A stretch of 23,551 nt of DNA from Desulfovibrio sp. (GCF_019424165.1 NZ_JAHZAA010000040.1:1-23551); one strand, 5' to 3'. Positions 14,904-22,161 are shown, numbered from the stretch's first letter. Made by a program: numbers and translations. Notes: a model not told the origin generated them from the sequence alone.

Positions 14904-15509
14904 TTAAAAAAGAGTGTATATAAATGGCGCAATTGCTGATGTCTGCGCAAAAAAGAGAACTATGCCAAGGGACAGCAGCAATACTACAAGAGGGATCAAA
15001 AACCATTGCCCGTGCATGGCAAAATGGCGTAATGCCGTGTAGAATATGGACCACATGCTTGCCTTGGACGAGTTGTTCTGCACAAGCGTATGTGTCGTTT
15101 TTGGTTGCCAGCTGCGCCCGCTTGAAGCCGGGCAATTATCCCACTGGGCGGCCGGGAAGCTGTTTTTTGCCCGCACCAGTGCGCCGAGCGGCGTCAGCAG
15201 AGCCGCATAGATAACAGCAAGTAATGCCTGAAAAATGAAGTGTCCGACCTTGCCCGTTATGTTTCTGAAGGCACCGGCAACTTTTGAAAGCCATAAGGGA
15301 TAAGCCAGACCTATAAGCAGTAAGGACTCTCCGGCAAAGCAAAAGGCGAGATAAAAGCCGTCAGAATGCCCTGTACCGATAAAGTAGCCGAACCAGCCAT
15401 ACAGACCGAAAGCAGTTCCGAGTATCTGCCCGAAGGCGGCACTATGTCGTACCTCTTCCAGCAGTTGGCGTTGCGAATACACGTCCAGGTATGAATATTT
15501 CTTAGTCAA
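14904..15509 (-). CDS. SxtJ-like / DUF5989 (SxtK-like) membrane fusion protein
   Basis: 201 residues with about five hydrophobic segments. Residues about 10-115 (RQLLEEVRHSAAFGQ, GLAYPLWLSKVAGAFRNI, LLAVIYAALLTPLGALVR) match SxtJ-family membrane proteins. Residues about 150-201 (ALRHFAMHGQWFLIPLVVLL, then FAQTSAIAPFIYTLF) match the small DUF5989/SxtK-type protein, which ends in the same APFIYTLF. In other loci these are two genes beside a carbamoyltransferase; here a charged linker joins them. Start is a TTG at 15509 with GGGAGG seven bases upstream, overlapping the carbamoyltransferase stop by 8 bases, so translation is coupled. Role unknown; probably a membrane partner of the carbamoyltransferase. 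Confidence 0.75.
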   Translation of the reverse strand: MTKKYSYLDVYSQRQLLEEVRHSAAFGQILGTAFGLYGWFGYFIGTGHSDGFYLAFCFAGESLLLIGLAYPLWLSKVAGAFRNITGKVGHFIFQALLAVIYAALLTPLGALVRAKNSFPAAQWDNCPASSGRSWQPKTTHTLVQNNSSKASMWSIFYTALRHFAMHGQWFLIPLVVLLLSLGIVLFFAQTSAIAPFIYTLF

Positions 15510-17337
15510 GGCTGAACCTCCCGAGCCATTGAGCCCGCTCTTCAGGACTCATAGCGCTATGTGGCTGTTTTTCTCTGAGCATCAGCCGATTGCCCACAAC
15601 CAGAGCGTCTATCTCCGTGGCCATGAAGCAACGGTAGGCATCTTCGCAGGTGCAGACTATGGGTTCACCCCGCACGTTGAAGGAGGTATTAATAATGACT
15701 GGGCACCCTGTGCGCTCCATAAAGCTCGAAAGCACACGGTGTATGAAAGGATTGCGCCCTGCATCGATTGTCTGCAAACGAGCGGAGTAATCCACATGAG
15801 TTACAGCAGGAATCAATGAACGGGGCACATTGAGCAGGTCTATTCCCCAGAGTTTTTGCTCTTCTTCCGTCAGAGCAATCCGCTTATCCTCTTTCACGGG
15901 CGAAACCATAAGCATGTACGGGCTTTCCTGCGTGGTTTCGAACCATTCATCCCTGTATTCATCAAGAACCATAGGAGCAAAGGGGCGGAAGCTCTCTCTG
16001 AATTTTATCTTCAGATTCATATGCGCCTGCATACGCGCGCTACGGGCATCACCAAGGATCGAGCGTGCCCCGAGGGCGCGCGGCCCCCACTCCATTCGTC
16101 CTCGGGCCACTCCCACAATAAGCCCTTCTGCTAGCAGCTCCGCAATACGCGAGGCCAGGGCCGCATCGTCCAGACCTTCCCATACGGCACCAAGCCGCCG
16201 CAGTATTTCATCATCTTCATGATTTTCCGGCGTAATCGCAGGCCCAAGGAAAGACCCGCGCATACTGTCATCCGGGTTTGCGCTACGGGGCTTGTTCTGC
16301 ACCATGTGCCAATGCCAGAGCGCAGCCCCCAAGGCTCCCCCGGCATCACCAGATGCGGGCTGTATCCAGATTTTATCGAATATGCCTTTCCGGGCGAGAA
16401 GCCCGCATGCCACGACATTGAGCGCTACGCCCCCAGCCATGACCAGGTGGCGCATCCCGGTCTTTTCTCTGGCATGCTGCGCCACAGCAACTACGGCCTC
16501 TTCCGTCACAGCCTGAATGCTGGCTGCGATATCCATCTCCCGCTGGGTTATCTGGCTTTCAGGCTTTCGGGGCGGCCCGCCGAACAGGTCGTCAAAGGCG
16601 GCATTGGTCATCGTCAATCCGCCGATGAAGTTGAAGTATTTCTGATTTAACGTCACCGCGCCAGCCTCATCCAAATGGATGAGGTCGCGCAAAATACGTT
16701 CTTTATAAACAGGCTTGCCATAAGGGGCCAAACCCATCAGCTTATATTCACCGCTATTGATTTTAAAACCTGTGAAATACGTGAACGCGGAATACAGCAA
16801 GCCCAAAGAATTGGGAAAGCGCTGCTCTTCCAAAAGTTCAATCATATTCCCTTGCCCCATGCCTATGGTGGACGTGGCCCATTCGCCAACGCCGTCGAGC
16901 GTCACAATGGCAGCTTCATTGTAGGGAGAAGGGAAAAAGGCGCTGGCCGCATGGGACAGGTGATGCTCACAAAACTGAATGCGGCGAGACAGGCCCAATT
17001 CCCGGCAAATCTCTTTTTCCAGCCACAAATTTCGCGACAGCCATTTTGGCATGGCCTTCAAAAAAGACGACAATCCGCATGGCGCAGCATAAAGATGGCT
17101 TTGCAGAAGACGGTCAAATTTTTCCAGCGTATTCTCATAAAAAACGACATAGTCTACTTCACCAACATCAAGCCCGCCCTCTTTGAGGCAATAACCGACG
17201 GCATTATGAGGAAAGGCTGCGTCTCCCTTAATGCGTGTAAAGCGTTCTTCCTGAGCTGCGGCTATGATCTGTCCGTCACGCAACAGGGCTGCGGCAGCAT
17301 CGTGGTAGTACGCTGAAATGCCCAGCACTGTGCTCAT
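15502..17337 (-). CDS. NodU/CmcH-family O-carbamoyltransferase
   Basis: 611 residues, usual length. The N-terminal Kae1-like domain starts VLGISAYYHDAAAALL, with AAQEERFTRIKGDAAFP, the metal-binding CEHHLSHAASAFFPSPY, VTLDGVGEWATS and LMGLAPYGKP. The C-terminal YrdC-like domain contains EWGPRALGARSILGD, FRPFAP and VIINTSFNVRGEPIVCT. These enzymes move carbamoyl from carbamoyl phosphate through carbamoyl-adenylate to a hydroxyl of a sugar or small molecule. Start is fixed by AAGGAG ahead of the ATG, which overlaps the upstream SGNH-like stop as ATGA. The substrate cannot be read from sequence; context suggests a surface glycan or secreted small molecule. Confidence 0.94.
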   Translation of the reverse strand: MSTVLGISAYYHDAAAALLRDGQIIAAAQEERFTRIKGDAAFPHNAVGYCLKEGGLDVGEVDYVVFYENTLEKFDRLLQSHLYAAPCGLSSFLKAMPKWLSRNLWLEKEICRELGLSRRIQFCEHHLSHAASAFFPSPYNEAAIVTLDGVGEWATSTIGMGQGNMIELLEEQRFPNSLGLLYSAFTYFTGFKINSGEYKLMGLAPYGKPVYKERILRDLIHLDEAGAVTLNQKYFNFIGGLTMTNAAFDDLFGGPPRKPESQITQREMDIAASIQAVTEEAVVAVAQHAREKTGMRHLVMAGGVALNVVACGLLARKGIFDKIWIQPASGDAGGALGAALWHWHMVQNKPRSANPDDSMRGSFLGPAITPENHEDDEILRRLGAVWEGLDDAALASRIAELLAEGLIVGVARGRMEWGPRALGARSILGDARSARMQAHMNLKIKFRESFRPFAPMVLDEYRDEWFETTQESPYMLMVSPVKEDKRIALTEEEQKLWGIDLLNVPRSLIPAVTHVDYSARLQTIDAGRNPFIHRVLSSFMERTGCPVIINTSFNVRGEPIVCTCEDAYRCFMATEIDALVVGNRLMLREKQPHSAMSPEERAQWLGRFSLD

Positions 17338-18773
17338 GGGGCAACTCCTTGGGAAAAATCAAGTATGGCTGTCATTGTGCGGTTATCAGTGGCCGGTACG
17401 ATACGGATGGTATTCACAAGACTGCCTTCCGGCAGAGGGGGCACAGCGAGGATATCACCGATACGTTTGCAACGATGGAGACTGCGGTCATCCAGGCCGT
17501 CTTTGCCGACAACCGAAACAAGCACTTCATCCGCCATAGCGTCCGGAGACGTGATCTGTATGCTTTTCAGGGGGACCGCCCGTTCAAAGGACAGCAGAAC
17601 ATGGGGCTTGCCCACGGGCAGTACTCCCATTTCACGAAACTGAGGCAAGCGCAGATGCAGCTTTTTGCCATCAGCAAGACTCGGCTGTGCGCTCCAGGGA
17701 TACCAGTCGTTGAAGCGGGGCATATAAGAAAAGGATGGTTTTTTATCACCCAAGGCTTGTGGAGCATTGGCTTCAAGCCAATCCACTACTTTCTGGGCAT
17801 AGTAGAGTGTCGCACCGGGGCCGGGATGCCCGTTAGCGGGATTTGCCGTCCAGAGCAGCGGCGAAGTACCTGCCTGCTCCCCTTTATCCTGCACGTACTC
17901 ATCAAGAATATTCAGAAGAGGAACGCCGCTGTCTTCAAAAACATGCATGGGTTTTCTGTAGAGTGGTTCGTAGTACTCCTTGTCAGGAACCACAGGCAGG
18001 CTGACGACAACAGAGGGGACAGGCAGACCCTGAAGGGTTTCCGCCAGCTTGCCCACGGTTTGGGTCCATAAGGCGAAATTTTCTCCCTCAAGAAGAAGCT
18101 TCAGCCATTCTTCCGGACCGTAGGCCAGTTTGGCTTTTGCCTGCCTGTCCTGTTTTTTGCGCATGTACCAGGCTTGAAACTGCTCCACCAGTTCAGGCAG
18201 CCACCAGCGAAAAACGTCGTCTGCGAAAAACATGCGATAAACTTTGTAGTTCTGTGGCAACAGCCCCATATCCGGGTCATTCACCACATAACCCATAACA
18301 ATGGCTTCCGCCTTGAGATCAGCAAATCGCGGGTCACGGATCCAGCCCAGTTCTTCCTTAGTTTGCGCACCATTCCACCCCAGTGCGACGACCTCAACGT
18401 CAGTATAGCCTCGTCGCTCCAGTTCCCGTTCTATCTGCCGCCACCAGACATCGTTGATGTTGGCAAGCCCGTCGCCCCAGGAAAAAGAATCCGCGATGAC
18501 AGCAATGCGATGTTTTTTACCGCTCTGTAGAGGCATATGGCCCCCTGGCATAGCCATAAGGGGAAAGCTCTCATCAAGATTACCAAGCTTTTGAAGATTA
18601 TTCTGCTTGATCCTCGTGTCTTCCTGCTTCCAGGAAGTATTCAACAGCGTTGTACTGGTTTGACGTTGAATGTACTGCTCGACACAAAAAGCTGTTGCCA
18701 AAAGAACGGCAAGCAGCACCACAAAAAAACGCAAAGCAGGCTTTGGGAAAAATAGTCGAATCTTTTTTTGCAT
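17334..18773 (-). CDS. Membrane-anchored SGNH-hydrolase-like protein
   Basis: 479 residues. A basic start (QKKIRLFFPKPALR) is followed by a hydrophobic span FFVVLLAVLLATAFCV, an N-terminal anchor placing the rest outside. IAVIADSFSWGDGL near 90 is a block I (GDS-like) motif, with the nucleophile Ser in ADSFSWGDG; ANGHPGPGATLYYAQ near 330 resembles block V with its His. This is like the SGNH/AlgX-type proteins that acetylate or deacetylate extracellular glycans. The C-terminal 120 residues look like a beta-sandwich. ATG at 18773 preferred, with AAAGG seven bases upstream. First gene of the minus-strand operon with the carbamoyltransferase. Confidence 0.7.
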   Translation of the reverse strand: MQKKIRLFFPKPALRFFVVLLAVLLATAFCVEQYIQRQTSTTLLNTSWKQEDTRIKQNNLQKLGNLDESFPLMAMPGGHMPLQSGKKHRIAVIADSFSWGDGLANINDVWWRQIERELERRGYTDVEVVALGWNGAQTKEELGWIRDPRFADLKAEAIVMGYVVNDPDMGLLPQNYKVYRMFFADDVFRWWLPELVEQFQAWYMRKKQDRQAKAKLAYGPEEWLKLLLEGENFALWTQTVGKLAETLQGLPVPSVVVSLPVVPDKEYYEPLYRKPMHVFEDSGVPLLNILDEYVQDKGEQAGTSPLLWTANPANGHPGPGATLYYAQKVVDWLEANAPQALGDKKPSFSYMPRFNDWYPWSAQPSLADGKKLHLRLPQFREMGVLPVGKPHVLLSFERAVPLKSIQITSPDAMADEVLVSVVGKDGLDDRSLHRCKRIGDILAVPPLPEGSLVNTIRIVPATDNRTMTAILDFSQGVAP

Positions 18774-19058
18774 GAGCAACCTTTACTGAGGTTTTTCTTC
18801 GCAATTTTTAGAACAACGCAGACTAAAAACTGTCCTTTGGCGCTTGCCGTAACAATCTGGAACGGAAATCCGAGCACCAAATTCCTTAATTTTTGAACCC
18901 AGATGGGGCCACAATCTCCCTGAAGAGCGCACCGGCTTCGTGCGTCGCTTCAGCAGCATTTATCTTTTTGCAATTTTTAGGTCAAGTTTATTCTATTTTT
19001 ACGCCCTTATTTTCTATTAAAAATAGCAAGAGCATGCGGAAAACTGGAGTTTTTCGCT
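18774..19058. other. Divergent control region between the SGNH-like gene and the XRE regulator
   Basis: 285 bases without a gene. The 11-mer GCAATTTTTAG occurs twice in the same direction (18801-18811 and 18970-18980). Just before the XRE gene there is a small palindrome CTATT-AAA-AATAG, a candidate operator. A weak plus-strand promoter, TTGCAA with TTCTAT 17 bases on, can be read at about 18968-18996. No strong minus-strand promoter was recognised. Confidence 0.4.
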
Positions 19059-19403
19059 ATGAGTAAGCCAATGGAAACCTTAACCCAACAACTTGGCAAA
19101 ACTATACGTACCAAGCGCAGAACGCTGGGGCTAACTCAGGAGCAGCTGGCAGAAATGCTGGGAGTCGGACATCAGGCCCTGTCGCGCATTGAACAGGGCA
19201 AAATGGCTCCGAAGATGGATCGGCTGCCATGCCTGGCTGAAAGCCTTCAGTGTTCCGTCCCTGATCTTTTCCGGTCAATGGAAGGAGCGGAACCACGGCA
19301 TGCGCAACACATTGAGGAAATGTTACGAGACTTGCCAATGGAGAAGCAGGAATTTGTGGTAAGACATTTGTCCGGGCTTATTGCGCTACTTCGCCTGAAG
19401 TAG
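19059..19403 (+). CDS. XRE-family helix-turn-helix regulator
   Basis: 114 residues. Residues about 12-65 (LGKTIRTKRRTLGLTQEQLAEMLG, then VGHQALSRIEQGKMAPKMDRL) form a textbook XRE/HTH_3 domain. The rest (EEMLRDLPMEKQEFVVRHLSGLIALL) is helical and may serve dimerisation. GGAG lies ten bases before the ATG. It stands alone between the divergent carbamoyltransferase operon and a toxin-antitoxin pair, so it may repress itself or the neighbouring operon through the palindrome ahead of its start. It is not obviously part of the toxin-antitoxin pair, which has its own antitoxin. Confidence 0.88.
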   Translation: MSKPMETLTQQLGKTIRTKRRTLGLTQEQLAEMLGVGHQALSRIEQGKMAPKMDRLPCLAESLQCSVPDLFRSMEGAEPRHAQHIEEMLRDLPMEKQEFVVRHLSGLIALLRLK

Positions 19404-19491
19404 CTTCGGCACAGGCGGTGAGCAAAAGGCAGGAGAAAAAGCTGATTTCCGCAGCCCCCATGATCGCATAGCGGCCCATATCAAAAGGAAA

Positions 19492-19520
19492 GGCCCTGTC
19501 TGGGGTTTCCAGACAGGGCC
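19492..19520 (-). terminator. Strong terminator stem downstream of the second toxin gene
   Basis: A perfect 12-bp stem (19492-19503 with 19509-19520) and a 5-base loop, 37 bases past the toxin stop. On the minus strand it is followed by TTTCCTTTT, so it probably ends the toxin-antitoxin transcript. It may also stop the XRE transcript from the other side. Confidence 0.75.
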
Positions 19521-19556
19521 TGCAGTTTCTGCTAAAAGTATCGAAAGACTGCGCCG

Positions 19557-19904
19557 TCAGCGCCGCAGCATCTTCTGCGTAAGCTGTCCGGCCACGTCCC
19601 GGCGGGAGTCGAATATCCAGTGGACATGCACTGCCGCTTCCAGCGGCTCATATATGATGCGCCACGGGTGTTCATGAAGCTCGCGGTAGCGAGTAATGCC
19701 GACCACTTCAAGTTCTGGGGGGATGTTGCCGCGCTGGGGCAAGGTTTCCAGCGAGAATATGGCGGCTTCCAGCCTGCCGAGGATGGTGTGGGCCTGCTCC
19801 TGTCCGGCATGATCGGCCATGTATGTATAGATGTCCCGCAAGTCCTGCTCGGCCTCCGGGGCGAGCAGGACTTCCAAGGGCCGCTTGCCCGTAGGGAGTA
19901 CCAT
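19557..19904 (-). CDS. RelE/ParE-superfamily toxin
   Basis: 115 residues matching the ParE/RelE fold: EVLLAPEAEQDLRDIYTYMADHAGQEQA (two N-terminal helices), LETLPQRGNIPPEL, GITRYRELHEHPWRIIYEP (beta strands with the usual R-R pattern) and a short last helix. The catalytic Lys/Tyr set of RelE is not evident, so ParE-like gyrase inhibition or another target is possible. Start ATG and antitoxin stop share a base (TAATG), so translation is coupled. A strong terminator follows at 19492-19520. Confidence 0.88.
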   Translation of the reverse strand: MVLPTGKRPLEVLLAPEAEQDLRDIYTYMADHAGQEQAHTILGRLEAAIFSLETLPQRGNIPPELEVVGITRYRELHEHPWRIIYEPLEAAVHVHWIFDSRRDVAGQLTQKMLRR

Positions 19905-20188
19905 TATTCGGCCTTGCGACCTTCATGCCGCCGCAGGTCAGAGAAAACTTCACGCGCCGAGCGTCCTTTGCCCGCCTCCAGGCTTTTTCCGGAAAGGCTC
20001 AGGGCTTTGAGCATGGCCAGCGTTTCCTGCATGCGTTCATACTCATGAATGCCCATCAACACGGCCTTGGCTTCGCCATTTTGGGTGATGATCACGGGCG
20101 GGGCAGCTTCTTCGCTGAAGGTGCGGATGATTTCCGCCGCCTGCGCCTTGACCTCGCTGATAGGGCGTATTGCGGTGCTGAGTTGCAT
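19904..20188 (-). CDS. Phd/YefM-type antitoxin
   Basis: 94 residues from the ATG at 20188, seven bases after AAAGGAG; an ATG two codons earlier is too close to that site. PISEVKAQAAEIIRTFSE, PVIITQNGEAKAVLMGIHEYERMQETL is the classic Phd/YefM DNA-binding half. The C-terminal part is charged and helical (GKGRSAREVFSDLRRHEG) and would bind the toxin. It should repress its own promoter, where a perfect 10-bp inverted repeat overlaps the -10 and -35 boxes (20204-20238). Confidence 0.92.
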   Translation of the reverse strand: MQLSTAIRPISEVKAQAAEIIRTFSEEAAPPVIITQNGEAKAVLMGIHEYERMQETLAMLKALSLSGKSLEAGKGRSAREVFSDLRRHEGRKAE

Positions 20189-20203
20189 AGACATTCTCCT
20201 TTA

Positions 20204-20238
20204 ACCGAAAAAATACCGAATTCAGTTTTTTCGGTCAA
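20204..20238 (-). promoter_or_regulatory. Promoter and operator of the second toxin-antitoxin pair
   Basis: On the minus strand TTGACC (20233-20238) and TATTTT (20210-20215) are exactly 17 bases apart. The arms ACCGAAAAAA (20204-20213) and TTTTTTCGGT (20226-20235) are a perfect 10-bp inverted repeat covering parts of both boxes, with a further near-palindrome around the central GAATTC. Binding here would block RNA polymerase, the standard autoregulation of such pairs. The leader would be very short, about 15 bases. Confidence 0.75.
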
Positions 20239-20560
20239 GCTGTTCCTGAGAAGCTGGGCATAGATGACCGCACTCGCACGGTTGGAGAAGAAAATACCTT
20301 TATGTGATAGAGGGATACGTCCAAGGCAGATACATCTAAATTTTGGCTCTACGTAAGACGTGCATTTATATACTGCCCTAGCTGATAGCCTAGAGCCCCC
20401 TTGCAATTGATTTTCATCGTTTGTAGGATCTTAATCATTTATATAGAGTGCAGCTTTGGAGTCACTCTCATCGTGTATTGCTTGTAACCTAGGTAACTTA
20501 TTTCAATTGTTTTAACTGAATGAACAGCAATTTCTAAGGCTCCGCAGTATCTTTTACCTC
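20239..20560. other. AT-rich spacer left of the invertible segment
   Basis: 322 bases without a credible gene. It holds a AGAGTG/CACTCT stem (about 20445-20468) and an ACCTAGGT palindrome near 20489. No convincing plus-strand promoter is seen; TTGCTT and TTGTTT boxes near 20480-20515 have only weak -10 partners. There is also no ribosome site just ahead of the ATG at 20583. The slot to its right may therefore be silent in this orientation. Confidence 0.45.
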
Positions 20561-20588
20561 AACCCAGCGATAACTAAAAATTATGAGA
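20561..20588 (+). repeat. Left 28-bp inverted repeat (IRL)
   Basis: Begins AACCCAGCGATAAC and ends ATTATGAGA; identical to the reverse complement of 22134-22161 over all 28 bases, with mismatches directly outside at both ends. It contains the ATG (20583-20585) and second codon of the membrane-protein gene. Inside is an ATAA/TTAT dyad around CTAAAAA, which could be the recombinase core with a 7-base crossover region. Confidence 0.95.
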
Positions 20589-21311
20589 ACAATAAGGAAA
20601 GGAGCTATTGCAGTTTATCTGATTGGCCTAGCCTGCTCCGTCATCTCGTTTATCGTAACGCTAAAGGCGGATCCTCTAGGCCTTTCAAAATATAGTCAAA
20701 ATCCAGAGTTGCCAGCCTTCTTTTTTTCGATAGTCATTCTAATGCTGTCGGACAGGGTCTCGGCTATGCTGCAATTTGTTGAAAACAAGGAACTTAGTGA
20801 ATCAATTGTAAGTATGATCAAAAATGCCCATAGTGTGGTTACATTTCGAACTCCAAGGGATGCGATATTGTATGTGAATAATAGAATGAGTTTTTTACTT
20901 TCTGTTGAATCTGTATCACTTAACCTTGGCGAAGAATTTTCTACAACAGATGATTATTTATATAGGTCAGATGAATACAAAAAATATCTTTTACTCATTG
21001 CTGAAAACGTTGAAAAAGGATTAATATGGAGAGATATTGGCGACAAATATGCTAGCAAAAAATTTCATATTACTCGTGAACATATATCAACAAAAAATAT
21101 AAAAGGGTCTTTTCAGACACGAATGATACCTATCAGTGCACCTCAGATAACATTTCTCATTTTGGGCTATCGAGATGGAACAAAAGAAGCTCTTTTTAAT
21201 TGGGACTATCTTTCTCCAGGCGCGGAACCGTGCGTTTTGCTTTCGCGGGATAGTAACATAATTCAAATGTTTTCATACCAATTTGCAAATCTATGGCGCA
21301 TTTCATCATGA
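20583..21311 (+). CDS. Two-TM membrane protein, passenger gene A of the invertible segment
   Basis: 242 residues. Two hydrophobic spans lie at about 9-28 (AIAVYLIGLACSVISFIVTL) and 45-63 (PAFFFSIVILMLSDRVSAM). A soluble part of about 175 residues follows, ending FSYQFANLWRISS. The QFxxLW ending and a preceding YRDGTKEALFNWDYL strand recall the tail of PLD-like or sensor domains, but no HKD motif is present and I do not assign a family. The start ATG lies in the left repeat and has no ribosome site before it. The stop overlaps the stop of the opposing methyltransferase. DNA is AT-rich and codon use differs from the restriction genes. In this orientation it is separated from the recombinase and may be unexpressed. 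Confidence 0.8.
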   Translation: MRTIRKGAIAVYLIGLACSVISFIVTLKADPLGLSKYSQNPELPAFFFSIVILMLSDRVSAMLQFVENKELSESIVSMIKNAHSVVTFRTPRDAILYVNNRMSFLLSVESVSLNLGEEFSTTDDYLYRSDEYKKYLLLIAENVEKGLIWRDIGDKYASKKFHITREHISTKNIKGSFQTRMIPISAPQITFLILGYRDGTKEALFNWDYLSPGAEPCVLLSRDSNIIQMFSYQFANLWRISS

Positions 21312-22139
21312 ACGCAAATAAGCATGATATAAATATTCTATTTCTGAAAAGTAAAATTGGGTATTTTTTTGTATTTTAGAGATAACACTGCGCTCCCATT
21401 CTTGCTGCTCTTGGACAGTGGAAGATGAGCATGTCATTTCAGCAATCCACTTACATGTTTCAAGTATATATTTTTGAATCTTTGGTGTGAAAGGAGCCTT
21501 GGCTTCAAAAGGGAGCAACCGCATTTCAACCCTGTATCGCCCAGAAGCCAGCAAATCAAATTGGATATTACGTCCAGCATATAAATCAAAAGGAAGCTGC
21601 TGGATTGGATTTTCTTGGGAATTGGCTAGCAGAAATCTGAATTTCTCCAGTAATGCTTGCCTGACTGGGGCTAATAAAAATGTTGCTTCGTCGTGTTGGC
21701 GCAAAATTATTCGTCCACCAACTCTAAGCTTCTTTATGAGCCTCGAAAAAATCCCCCCCCTATTTCTCATATACCCTATTGAGTTCCCAAAATGAATGGC
21801 ATCGTACCTTTCTGGACACCTGCAAAACATATCCAAATCACCTTGGGTAATATGCACATTAGAAGCGTGGGCAAGTGAGTCTCTGTTTTTTGCTACAGCT
21901 ATATTCGCATGACTTGGATCAATTCCTAAAATATATCCGTTCCCACCAAGCTTTTTTAAAAAAAAGTCTATCCAAGCTCCTGACCCACATCCAATGTCTG
22001 CGATTTTTTCACCAAGTCGAATGTCATACATTGATGCAGACCGCATTCTATGCTCATATTTAGCCTCAAAGTGTAAATTAAGCCATTCAGGAGTATCGTA
22101 ACGGTGCAAAATTTCAGATGAAAGAGTAGATTGTCTCAT
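21306..22139 (-). CDS. Class I SAM methyltransferase, passenger gene B of the invertible segment
   Basis: 277 residues. IADIGCGSGAWIDFFLKKLG is SAM motif I, ILGIDPSHANIAVA the acidic loop, ITQGDLDMF motif III, YDAIHFGNSIGYM motif IV and LRVGGRIILRQHD a later strand. No DNA-methylase catalytic motif, so the substrate is likely a small molecule, lipid or protein; the C-terminal 110 residues are unassigned. The ATG at 22139 lies in the right repeat, 9 bases after the recombinase stop, with no ribosome site of its own, so it probably depends on re-initiation. A run of 8 G in the coding strand (21753-21760) encodes Arg-Gly-Gly and could slip. AT-rich like its partner. Confidence 0.85.
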   Translation of the reverse strand: MRQSTLSSEILHRYDTPEWLNLHFEAKYEHRMRSASMYDIRLGEKIADIGCGSGAWIDFFLKKLGGNGYILGIDPSHANIAVAKNRDSLAHASNVHITQGDLDMFCRCPERYDAIHFGNSIGYMRNRGGIFSRLIKKLRVGGRIILRQHDEATFLLAPVRQALLEKFRFLLANSQENPIQQLPFDLYAGRNIQFDLLASGRYRVEMRLLPFEAKAPFTPKIQKYILETCKWIAEMTCSSSTVQEQQEWERSVISKIQKNTQFYFSEIEYLYHAYLRS

Positions 22140-22161
22140 AATTTTTAGTTATCGCTGGGTT
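22134..22161 (-). repeat. Right 28-bp inverted repeat (IRR)
   Basis: Perfect reverse complement of 20561-20588. On the minus strand it carries, in order, the last sense codons and TAA of the recombinase (stop 22149-22151), nine bases, then the ATG and second codon of the methyltransferase (22134-22139). Because both copies are the same, either passenger gene would join the recombinase end in the same way. Confidence 0.95.

Larger units (their letters stand above)
20561..22161. mobile_element. Putative invertible two-gene segment bounded by 28-bp inverted repeats
   Basis: A 1601-base segment flanked by a perfect 28-bp inverted repeat and adjoining a tyrosine recombinase gene. It contains two complete genes pointing at each other whose starts lie in the repeats and whose stops overlap at TCATGA (21306-21311). 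Inversion between the repeats would exchange the two genes exactly, leaving the recombinase end intact. The inside is clearly more AT-rich than the restriction and carbamoyltransferase regions, a sign of separate origin. Inversion itself is inferred from structure. Confidence 0.7.

Noticed and set aside
20092..20406. 104-codon minus-strand frame upstream of the second antitoxin
   Set aside because: It runs through the well-formed promoter/operator and out of frame through the antitoxin gene.
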